Positions 1 through 9,032 of a stretch of 64,000 nucleotides of DNA are shown piece by piece. The stretch is from Berberis thunbergii. Lineage: Eukaryota; Streptophyta; Magnoliopsida; Ranunculales; Berberidaceae. The notes under the pieces are model-generated. The model saw nothing but the letters and a program-made list of their open reading frames with translations, was not told the origin of the DNA and did not search any database. The first letter of the stretch is position 1, and every line of letters starts with the position of its first letter. The DNA is taken from the NCBI GenBank assembly GCA_003290165.1, contig QNQO01009133.1, positions 124,001 to 188,000 on the forward strand, read 5' to 3'. The translations under genes were made by a program, and so were the position numbers.

Positions 1-2
1 AC

Positions 3-137
3 ACCCTCAGCTTTGTCCAGGATATCTCCACACTGGCTGAGAACACCAATTGTTACAACATCAAGAGCTCTTACAATGCTGAATGGGGCACCAACTTCTA
101 CTTTGGTGGTCCTGGCCACAACCCCCAGTGTCCATAA
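3..137 (+). CDS. Neprosin-domain (DUF239) protein, C-terminal end only
   Basis: The frame is open from the window edge to a TAA at 135-137 and gives 44 residues. The tail contains NCYNI, then AEWGTNFYFGGPGHNPQCP just before the stop. A Cys-Tyr-(N/D)-I block followed by WG, FYFGGPG and a terminal NPxCP is the characteristic end of plant neprosin-family proteins (glutamic peptidase-type, usually secreted, formerly DUF239). The rest of the gene lies outside the window, so catalytic residues and signal peptide cannot be checked and it cannot be said whether the full gene is intact. Family recognition is from memory of the conserved C-terminus. Confidence 0.8.
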   Translation, partial: TLSFVQDISTLAENTNCYNIKSSYNAEWGTNFYFGGPGHNPQCP

Positions 138-858
138 CTAGTTTGTTCAACAATTAATTTATATAGTGTTAACTGTAGAATCTCAAGTCCACCACCTAAT
201 TTCTGATTGTTCTTTTGTTTTTCCTTCCCTTTATAAGGCAAAAAAGTACACTTTCATATATATAAGTTTCAATTAATTCATCCATACTACAAAAATTGTG
301 TATTAGTTAGAACTTGGGCACGTGACTTGGATTTGCAAATCAAGTAATCATATTAGACATGTTTTTAAGCTATAAATGATTCTCAATGATACTTGAATAA
401 GAGCATGGGACTTAATCACCAAATTTCAACCTTAATGAGGCTTCAAGCTGAAGCAAAGAATACAATCAAAGGAAAGCATCTTCAACACATCCCCAAATGC
501 AATCATGTAAAGCACAAAACTCATCACAATTCTGTACCACTAACTTAGGTAATCAAAACTCAACTACAAAAGCTACACCAAATAGGAGAAAATTATTGCA
601 ATAGCCATTACAGTATCTTATAAAAAAATGGCATTCCAAGAAATTAAAGAATGGAGTGGTTTGACAGACTTTCTTTGATCTGTTATAGGGGGGGTTCAAT
701 CTCCTTAGCTAAAACAGATAAGGCTGTCCAACAGCAAAGCCTTCTCTCACTCTCTATAACTCTACATTGTTATATTACAGACATTTCATATAGAACAACA
801 ACAATTCCATGGTATCTCCTCTCCTTTTCTTAAGTCCTATCCATCGCATCCTAAGTTT
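138..858. other. Intergenic, no gene seen
   Basis: AT-rich sequence downstream of the neprosin stop. It may hold the 3' UTR. No coding pattern, repeat or RNA gene could be supported; the short open frame near 651-833 has no recognisable composition. Confidence 0.5.
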
Positions 859-969
859 TTAATACTGCTGTCCAAAGAGAGTTGTCACCTTCCCCACACC
901 GTCTGTGAACCAGCTCATAGATTCTCTCGCTTGACTTGCAAATCCCACTACAGGTCCAGTCGAAGGAAG
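859..969 (-). CDS. Possible C-terminal exon of an unidentified protein
   Basis: Read on the minus strand, a frame ends at TAA (859-861) and gives ...[14 protein letters not shown] followed by [16 protein letters not shown]. The composition looks like real protein rather than AT-rich noise. A possible intron acceptor (CTGTAG) lies at about 948-953. No upstream exon was found and no family is recognised. It could be the last exon of a gene otherwise lost, or chance. Confidence 0.3.
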   Translation of the reverse strand, partial: LPSTGPVVGFASQARESMSWFTDGVGKVTTLFGQQY

Positions 970-985
970 CAAAAGGATACTAATA

Positions 986-1751
986 AATACAAAGGCTGTT
1001 TTTATTTATTTTCATCTTCTTTGAATTTCGAAGGAATTAAAGATATCATCTTCTGTGATGTATCCGAGTACAAAGGATACTAATAAGTGCAACCAGGAAA
1101 CTTCATGAAATGTATGGGTCAGTCGATCCATGGACTACCCTATACTAGAATCGGTATCGTATACGTAGATTACATACTTTGAAATACTAGATATATTGAC
1201 TATAGGATACTATAATAAGGCTGTCACAAGGAATACCAGTAACCCAATTATTCCATCAATTTTAGCCAGCCGAAGTACTGTCACCCTTATGACAAGATAA
1301 TTCGAGTGTGAACTAAACATGAATCAAATTCGAAAACATTTCCCCTGTGACGATTTTTCTTGAATCAAATAAACTCATTTTTACCCTCCCACGAACATGT
1401 TACGGTTGGTACTGATCCTCAGTAATACTGTTGAAAGTTAGTCCTTGCTTGGTTGGATTTTTGTTGTTGTAACTTGTAACGTTTCTTTTCCTAAGCATGG
1501 TATGCTTTACGGCTCAAACCTGTAGGGGAACAGGCAGAGACGCATTCAACAATAAGAAAACGTAACATTGCAATAGCATTACTATCAAAAATCGTTGTTA
1601 AGTTGCCTGATTGAAAAAGTGAGGATAGAAAATTATGTTTTGCAACCAGGATGAGATACACATAAACACTTTGAGAATTTCATCATTCTTATAAGATCAC
1701 GCCACATCACTTTGGTTGCAAAATCTGATTACAAAAAAAAAACATGATTTC
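986..1751. other. Intergenic, no gene seen
   Basis: AT-rich sequence without a convincing frame, RNA gene or repeat boundary. The words 'ggatactaataa' recur at about 975 and 1074, a small local duplication of no clear meaning. Confidence 0.4.
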
Positions 1752-1754
1752 CTA

Positions 1755-2235
1755 CACTACACCTAAATTGACATTTTTATGACAATCCCCAAAATATTAT
1801 CACTTTTGAAATGTAACAGTTTACCAAATATTTTTACATATTTGCACAGATGAAGTGATACAATAATTGTATCACCATGAAGAGAATGATGCTACAAGTG
1901 ATACTATTTATTGTATCATTTTTTTTGTGAAACAATATTTTTTTTTTTTTTTATTAAATTTAGTTTTGATTTGAAATTGTTTGATAATTGTTATAGCTCA
2001 AAAGTGATACTATTTTGAGAATTATTACAAAATGTCAATTTAGTATAGGAGCAGTTTTACATGGCGAGGAAACGAGCGAGGGGAGGGAGGTGGCGGGGTG
2101 GGGACCGTTCGTCTCCCTCGAGATGCTCGTACAAAATTGATGGCACACATCCCGAGGGAGGCAAACGGTCTCCACCCCGCCACTTCGCTCCCCTCGCTCA
2201 TTTCCTCGACATTTAGAATTTCTGTTAGTATAGTG
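1755..2235. mobile_element. CACTA-type MITE (copy 1), interrupted by a MULE MITE
   Basis: The left end reads CACTACACCTAAATTGACA. The right end, reverse complemented, reads CACTATACTAAATTGACA. The 3-bp CTA flanks both ends (1752-1754 and 2236-2238), as expected for CACTA/EnSpm elements. The right terminus is split by a second element at 2049-2224 whose 9-bp target duplication (TTAGTATAG) lies within the CACTA terminal repeat. A related copy lies at 19574-19882. No coding capacity. Confidence 0.8.
2049..2224. mobile_element. MULE-type fold-back MITE A1, nested in a CACTA MITE
   Basis: GC-rich palindrome in AT-rich DNA. It starts GAGCAGTTTTACATGGCGAGG and its other end, reverse complemented, starts CAGAAATTCTAAATGTCGAGG; the arms then stay paired through GAGCGAGGGGAG and GTGGCGGGGTGG. 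The flanks carry an exact 9-bp duplication, TTAGTATAG, at 2040-2048 and 2225-2233. A 9-bp duplication is the Mutator superfamily signature. No coding capacity; it presumably moved with a transposase supplied elsewhere. Confidence 0.85.
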
Positions 2236-2470
2236 CTAGTATTTTCGAATTGAAAATCTTATTTGAATTTGCCTCAATGCTGACATTTTTCCGGTTCAAG
2301 CCACACACCTGGAAGCATTAAATCAATTAATAATTAGCATTCATTCCTACTCTAGAAATCTAAATGTATTCTTAAATTCACAAGATCTTTTTTATCTGAC
2401 AGAAGATCCTATTGAATTTGTGGTTTCTTATTCAATTTAACATTATAACTTTGTTTATATATATATATAT

Positions 2471-2615
2471 CAGCACTTTTAGGGAGCGAGGGAGAGGGGC
2501 GAGTGTAACCATCCATTCGTTTTGAGATGAGCAATGTTACACATTTCAAGGCAAATGGTGTACTTATCCCTCGTTCCCTCTCTCTCGCTCTTTCCCTCGC
2601 CTCCTAGAATTCCTG
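2471..2615. mobile_element. MULE-type fold-back MITE A2
   Basis: Same architecture as A1: left end CAGCACTTTTAGGGAGCGAGGG, right end reverse complemented CAGGAATTCTAGGAGGCGAGGG. It is inserted in an (AT)n run, so the expected 9-bp duplication cannot be told from the microsatellite (ATATATATA on both sides). Confidence 0.7.
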
Positions 2616-3699
2616 ATATATATATATATATATATATATAGCCATATCAAATTAAAGAAAAAATAATTTCTTAGGCAAAACTTAAAGAATGGATCAACAA
2701 ATTAATAATAGAGTTATGGACAAAAAGTTCGAAATAAATACAAAAAGTCTAAATGATAATATTTTTTAGGAGAATTTTGAATCTAGAGAGCTAGCCAGTT
2801 TGCGGCTTTTGCGATTTACCCTCACTTTATTAGAAACTTTGGAATTTCTAAAGAGGACATGAAAACTCTTCTCCAACCAATTATAAGAATAAAAACTCAT
2901 CTTTTTTTTTTACTTGCAACAAGGATGAAGTGACTCTAGGATGCACTTTATTAGATTATTGATTATGTTTATATGATTAGTTAAAATAAAAATTAGTATG
3001 ACATGTCGACGTGTATTCAAGCCGAGTTCTAATTTTTGAAAAATTGTCGAAAGTACTGGATCAGAAAAATCATTTCCCTTGTGCTATATTATTATTTTGC
3101 TCTACCATCCGAAAAACAACTCCTTGGTCATCCCATTCCACCAAATTATGTACTGGATCAGAAGTTCTACATCTATTTCCTTATGTACTACAATATCACC
3201 TTGCTCTATAGCTTTTGTTCTTGTTTCTTCTTGTTCTTCTAGCATATATTCCAGTGCAGTGGATCTGTTTTCTGTGCTGTTGTGTCCTACGAAGCTAGAT
3301 GCAACTCCATCTCCCCTTCCACCTCTTCTTATACTCCCATAAGCACATGTGGTTTCAGTAGAGTTACCTTTTGAATGTAGATGCCACCAAAGAAAGGATC
3401 AAAGAGGGTACTATGAAGGAGGTTACAGATTATTATTCTTGATTTATTAAAAAAGGGTGTTCAGTTGTTAAAGGAATACTTGAAACTCATTTCACTCATT
3501 CTCATTCAGTTTAAACTTGAAAGTAAATGAGGTTATGTGAAGTGTTCTGTGTGATCTACTGGAAATGTCCAATTCATATGATTTTTTTAATGGTTGTTTG
3601 CTCTGTATCAACAAGGAAAACATTTTTTGTCGTAAATGATCCTTGTTTCTTTTTTAGAGATGGTAGAAATTTGGCTTTGTCGTTGTAGTAGATTTTGTG
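2616..3699. other. Intergenic, no gene seen
   Basis: Begins with an (AT)n microsatellite at about 2616-2640, then AT-rich sequence. Three overlapping open frames at 3011-3342 have no recognisable family and shift into each other, so they are not reported as genes. Confidence 0.4.
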
Positions 3700-3977
3700 A
3701 CCTATTGAATTAGAAAAAGACATTTAACTTGGCTTGGTTATGTGAGGAGGAGACCAAGCACGACGCCAATTAAAAAATGTCTAGATTGGCAAGTTAATGG
3801 AGGGTGTAGACGGAGGGGACGACCATTGAAAACTTGGATGAAGGCGGTGAATGAAGATATCATTGAGTTTGGATTAGGCAAGGATATGTGGGAAGACCGC
3901 ATTGCTTGGAGAACCAAAATCCTTGTAGCCAACCCCGAAAATATCGGAAATGGGCTTTGATGATGATGACGACGACT
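3700..3977 (+). mobile_element. 3' remnant of a LINE (RTE-like non-LTR retrotransposon)
   Basis: From about 3712 the frame reads a degenerate C-terminal region typical of plant LINE reverse transcriptases: HLTWLGYVRRRP, then RRRGRPLKTW and DRIAWRTKILVANP, stopping at 3958-3960. Directly after the stop comes a TGATGATGATGACGACGAC tail; a trinucleotide 3' tail of this sort is seen in RTE-clade elements. Everything upstream of the C-terminal segment is missing, the normal 5' truncation of a LINE insertion. No target duplication was defined. Confidence 0.7.
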
Positions 3978-5092
3978 CAATTAGTTTCTAGTTCTAGGAT
4001 GGTTTTCTCATTGTTTCTACTTAAATTTTCTGGGCCACATCTTCAGTTCTGTGTGAGGCATGTTATTCAATATTCAGATGTGCACTTGGTATGAAACCAA
4101 AACCTCTTTGGCTTGATTTTTGTTGCAATAGTCTATACTTCAATGCAATTTGCCTTTGCCTTGGTCTATAATGCTATTTGATATTAAAAGACTCGCTGTT
4201 TTAGAAGTTGAAATGAATTGGATAAATTGCTAGAAGCTCCTAAACTTATACAGGGGTTGGGGCAGTGGGAAGCAAACAAGAAGGTGTCAAAGAGTAGTAT
4301 TTTGATGGAAAATTGGATTTGGTATATCCTTGTTTGTTCTCATGTTTATATGGGTTTTGCGCTTTATACAAAAGTCAATCCTAGTAGGAGTATGCTAACT
4401 GAACTTGCTCAATTAATTGTAGTTACTATCAAGAATTGATTGATCGGGTATCTTGAGGATAATGATCCATACCATTTCAGCAAAGACTTGAAACTTGTGA
4501 CACTATCAAATAAGTTAAGCACATATCCTAATTAAACATGACATTTGTTGTGATTAGCACATAGAACAAGTAACAGTTTATGGTTTGAACATGTTATGTT
4601 TTATTTGTTTCCCATGTTTGATCACAACACACAATTTAACATGTTAAATGAGACAAAATAATATGGGAATGCAGAATCATGTTTGGTAATCTGGACATTA
4701 TTTTTGCCTTGATTACATATTATGTTTTAATGGCCTTGGTCTATTGAACTCAGAGTACCAAGTGTTTGTATGCCCTCCCAAAACTCGTATGAGATTTGTT
4801 TGATAAATGGTATTTGAATCCTTGTCAATAAAGTTTAAGAGTGACTTAATAATTTAACAATTTGGTTGTTTAAACTAAATTGATCAGAGAATAGCAGTTG
4901 GTCAATATCTTCTTTCCATCTTGGAGTTCATTGCATACAACAGATAACCTTAAGGCATTGGTTATAGGTAAGGTTGAAAAACATCGGTGTATGGGTAAGA
5001 TTGAAAAGTATCGGTTTGTTGTGAAGAAACATTAGTTCTGTGCGGAACAGACCGTTTCTCATTGCAGGATTTTGTGATCCTTTGTGCATCAT
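3978..5092. other. Intergenic, no gene recognised
   Basis: AT-rich. An open frame at 4218-4439 (plus) has a protein-like composition (DKLLEAPKLIQGLGQWEAN) but no family was recognised and no splice context is evident, so it stays unassigned. Confidence 0.35.
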
Positions 5093-5402
5093 CGGGTGAC
5101 AGCTAGCCACTGCCCATAACCATTAGAAGCTTCGGCAGATGACATCGAACACTCCTTTGGAACATTCCCTTGGACTTGGAAGATACTCCATCCATAGACT
5201 CTTAACAGTGTCAAAGGTTAGCTGCAAGGTAGAACTTGGAAAGATGTTCAGGGGCAGCATAGAGGCTGTCAAAGTTATACCACTCCCCATTTACTTTCCA
5301 GATTGAAAAACCAGTAGTCCTGCAAATGACAGATAAATGCATTCTCCAATTCAGGGTCAATTTCTTCAGGCTTTGCAACTGGGCAATTTAGAGTCGAGAA
5401 AT
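5093..5402 (-). pseudogene. Ataxin-3 homologue (Josephin deubiquitinase) fragment
   Basis: Minus-strand pieces in at least three frames spell the second half of a Josephin domain: PVAKPEEIDPELENAFICHLQD, then (shifted) VNGEWYNFDSLYAAPEHL and SKFYLAA, then (shifted) GWSIFQVQGNVPKECSMSS and EASNGYGQWL. Josephin proteases are cysteine deubiquitinases. The catalytic Asn context (WYNFDSL) is present, but the catalytic His position reads Tyr (LQDYW where the family has D/E-H-W). Frameshifts between segments and a premature stop after GQWLAVTR show it is dead. The N-terminal half with the catalytic Cys is not seen; either it sits beyond an intron or only this part was copied. Confidence 0.85.
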
Positions 5403-5845
5403 TTTCAAATGGTATAATATGCAGAAATTTAAGTTTTCGCTATGTTCCTTTAGTATGATTGAGTTTGTAAAAGAGATGAAGCCTATGCGTATAAGTTTGT
5501 TCATTAAGTAATTTTCAAATGTAGATCTTAATCTTTTTGAAATGTTGAACATTACATGGAACCAGTTTTCTTCAACATCACTAACAAGATTCTTTTATCA
5601 ATCTCCGAGTGTTCAAAGAGGTACATACTATTCCGACAAACAAACATGCATGAAGCCTGGATCTAGCAATAAACGGAAGCTCATGTCATTGTTTATTTCT
5701 GTTTTTAAAGAACGTTACGTTGTATATTTATCAAGTCCTAGCTTCATTTGATTATATTATTATGGTACAACATATGTAGTACTTCAGGTCTTGGTAATAA
5801 AGAAATCTTTTTGTAGTGAGACTTTATGTGCAGTTTCAATAGATT
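5403..5845. other. Intergenic, no gene seen
   Basis: AT-rich sequence between the Josephin relic and an unidentified plus-strand segment. If the relic once had an upstream exon it should lie here on the minus strand; none was recognised. Confidence 0.35.
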
Positions 5846-5888
5846 TTGGTGATTTTTGAAAATGCCAAAATTACATGTTTTTTTTTAC

Positions 5889-6323
5889 AGTTTTTGCCAA
5901 TAGCGATCCTGCCAAAATGGATAGCTCACCAACTTGGAATTCTGGAAGAAAAATGGAATGTAGAAAAACCTTGCCTACATCTATTAGGCAGAGCCCGGCC
6001 AAAACTGCCAGTTTCATTTTGTCAGGGCCATATAAAGCAGGGTTGTAAGCCTTGCCTTAATAAGCTTTTTTGGTGCAGTGGGTGTCAACACCAAGGAAGG
6101 AATTACTGACCAAGATGATATATTGGTGAGAGATGGTAGTGACAATAGCAATAGGGAAGAAGGTGTTTTGACTGAAGAGCATGGAGGAATCTGTGAGGAG
6201 GAAAGTGATGAGAAGAACAATGAAGATGGTAAAGAAAGCAATGAGAAGGAAGAGGAATTCAGTGAAGACGAGTCAGGCACATTTACTAAAAATGATGCAA
6301 TCACCCTTCGTAGATCAGACTGA
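5889..6323 (+). other. Unidentified, possibly exonic plus-strand segment with acidic tail
   Basis: After a pyrimidine-rich stretch ending in ACAG (5880-5890) a frame reads FANSDPAKMDSSPTWNSG then RKTLPTSIRQSPAKTASF, stopping near 6046. A second frame at 6078-6323 is very acidic (EEESDEKNNEDGKESNEKEE). Both look more like protein than the surroundings and may be exons of one lost gene. No family recognised. Confidence 0.2.
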
Positions 6324-6669
6324 TCGAAGAAGGCAAATTCGAATCACAGATTATGGAGATTTACAGTTAAACAATTGAAAAAAGTAACTTCCGTGATTAT
6401 AAGATAAGAGTCTTCCATGTAAGCAAACCTCTTTTGCTATAGCTTAGTTCCTTTGTTATATGAATCCTATGTCTATTTATCATGTTTCTAGTGAGGTCAA
6501 TATAAAGGTTTGGGGTCATTAAAACCTGCTCACTTTCCAAAAAAATAAAATAGTAAAGCATTTTAAGGGAAACATTTTATACCTTTCATGCTATGGCGAG
6601 TAGGCGGGATTGGATCTGTGACCTCATCGTTGTAATTTCAATTTGACTGAATTGTGAGATCTAGGTCTA

Positions 6670-6698
6670 GAATGAGAATGAGAATGAGAATGAGAATG
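6670..6698. repeat. GAATGA microsatellite
   Basis: Four to five perfect units of GAATGA in tandem. The surroundings are AT-rich without a gene. Confidence 0.8.
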
Positions 6699-7035
6699 TT
6701 GAGATTAAATAACTCCATCCGCACCCAGGATAGACGCAATGTATCTGAAGATTGAAGATTTGTGGAAAATATATTGCTTTGCCAACAAATTTATATTTGT
6801 GGGCGATACCAAAGATGAAAGTTAAGTGTCGTCTATTGCTAAAAATTTGTCCGTGTGGCAACCATGCACACACCAATAATTAAAGGATTCCAAAAATATA
6901 TATTATTGAATTCATTTCAACAAACTAAAGTTATAGCAAACAAAATTCGTTGCAACAAACTAAAAGTTATATTATTGAGTTTATTTTCAAATATTTTGGT
7001 ATATATTGTGAAATTAAGATTTTTATTTCCACTCA

Positions 7036-7149
7036 ATTGTTTTTTTTTGAAAGGCAAGTAGAGTTTTTTATAGGATCCCAGAACCCATAAAGATGCCGCA
7101 AGTGGTACCATCCACCAAGCTCTAACCGTTGAGCTTTCATGCCATTGGC
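7036..7149 (-). mobile_element. tRNA-derived SINE, minus strand
   Basis: On the minus strand the element begins near an A-box-like AGCTCAACGGTTAGAGC, continues to a B-box-like GGGTTCTGGGATCC and ends in a short poly(A) (the T-run at about 7039-7049 on the plus strand). It is flanked by an 11-bp direct repeat ATTTCCACTCA at 7025-7035 and 7150-7160, a typical SINE target duplication. Short for a plant SINE, so possibly truncated internally. Confidence 0.65.
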
Positions 7150-7164
7150 ATTTCCACTCATTTT

Positions 7165-9030
7165 ATCAATTGTGAAATAGAGGATGAGAGATGCCATAAA
7201 TAAAGGAGGAAGAAGAAGGGTGGGTGGTGGTGGTGGGGTAGCAAAACAGAGAAGATATGGTTTAACCTAAGGTAAGGCAAAAAAGTCGGAAAATAAATTT
7301 TAACCAGTCAATGATGTAGACTTAATGGTTCAGTAAAAAAACGAGAGTTAGACTCAAATAGTTTTCAAAACGAGTGTCAAACTCTAATAGGTATAAATTA
7401 ATGAGTGCCAAACTCAAAAAAACCCTTAAATTTATACTGTTAAATACCTTTCACATACCATGATCTATATGGAATAATCAAATGTTGTTTGGACCGTGAC
7501 TCCACCAAGGTAGTCAATGAAGCGAATGCGAAGGTAGTCAAACCCATCAATGAGACATACTTGGTACGTCTGTTTGATTTTATTGTTATTATTATTACTA
7601 TTAATAAAAAGAAAATTTAAATCGGACATACCTTGCCAGTATGCCGCAATGCAGGACAGAGTTACAAAGTCTGTCACAGACTTCATAGCTTCATATAACC
7701 ATGGGACACACTTCATGGCTTTGTAGATGCTCTAAGAGAATTCATTAGTTAGAGAAAATCATCAGCAACTACAAGCAAAAAAAGTAGAGAACTCCCAACC
7801 AGACACTGAAGACAACACTCCTCCGTATAGCAACAAAATGTCATCTTGGCCATTTAGGAGAAGGATGAAGGAAATCCAAGCTCCTGTGAGACCCATTAAG
7901 TACCCTTCTGAGTGTTTTTGTTTGCCTCCACTAATATTGTGTTTGTTGGCGGGCACAATGGCAAGCCACTTTTTAGGATGCAACAAACATTCATACCAAT
8001 CGCTAGTGGAAACTCTGAAAACACAGAGATGGACTTTCCGGAGTACCATCATCTCTCAACGATATTGTTACCATTTTGGCTAACAGCACAATAACAAAAA
8101 TATTAACATTCAGAGATTATGCCTCAAGTAATAGAAATGTATAAGGGTCGAGAATATGGCCTTTTGAAATCCTCTAATTGCAATAGATATAAAGAGACTG
8201 AAAGGTAGAGAATAACAACATTAGGTTTCAACAAATTCAAAACTCCAGTAAAGTATTGTTGCCAAGAGATTACAATGATTGAACAATCTCAGAATCAAAA
8301 CAATGTCCTACGTAATAGAAATGTATAAGAGTGTACAGCTGCTAGCTCTGTAAAACACTTAAATTTCAATGTAAAACAAAAGTAAAAACCAAGTCTTGTT
8401 TAATTACAGGCATTGTAAGTTGACTTAGAGTTATATACTGAACATCATTCATAAAAGGATGAATATGGAAAGGGTGGTTATTTCATCTAGACAACAGCTA
8501 AAAATGGCAGCAAGAGGTAAGGTTGGAGATGTACCTCTACTGGACAACGGTCTTTCAATTGTTTATTTCTTGGTTAGTTTGAAGGATGTCAGACATCTAC
8601 TGTTTTCTTTTCCTCATTGGTAAGGCACCACCATTGGAGAGTGGTAGTGAGGCATTAACAGAAATTAAAGATGAGCTTGAGAAAATGGAGGCACAAGTTA
8701 ACTGCACAGTACAGTTGCAACAGAAATAGGCTAGAGAAAGCGTTTGGGAAGGGATATTGGGTGTAAATACCATTAAAACTCATACAGGCTGAGCAGGATA
8801 GCTTGAGATTGAGAAAAGCATGAAAATGTGAAAAGATGGGCTTCAAGGGTTGCAATAAACCTAGCTTACAAAGATAATTTCAATGTATTATATTTTGATT
8901 TGTAAATCGGATAAAAGCTCCCATTATTTGCAGTTGAACTCTCTGAATTACAAGCTCTCAATAATTGTTGTTGATCTTTCTGTTGTCTTGTATGAAGAGT
9001 TACACTGTGAGATTACCCTAACTATTGAAA
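7165..9030. other. Intergenic, no gene recognised
   Basis: Contains several frames of 60-96 codons on both strands (for example around 7470-7720 and 7762-8052, minus) without recognisable families. At 8640-8730 (plus) a short coiled-coil-like segment reads TEIKDELEKMEAQVNC and stops. Some of this may be old exon relics; none can be named. Confidence 0.3.
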
Positions 9031-9032
9031 AA

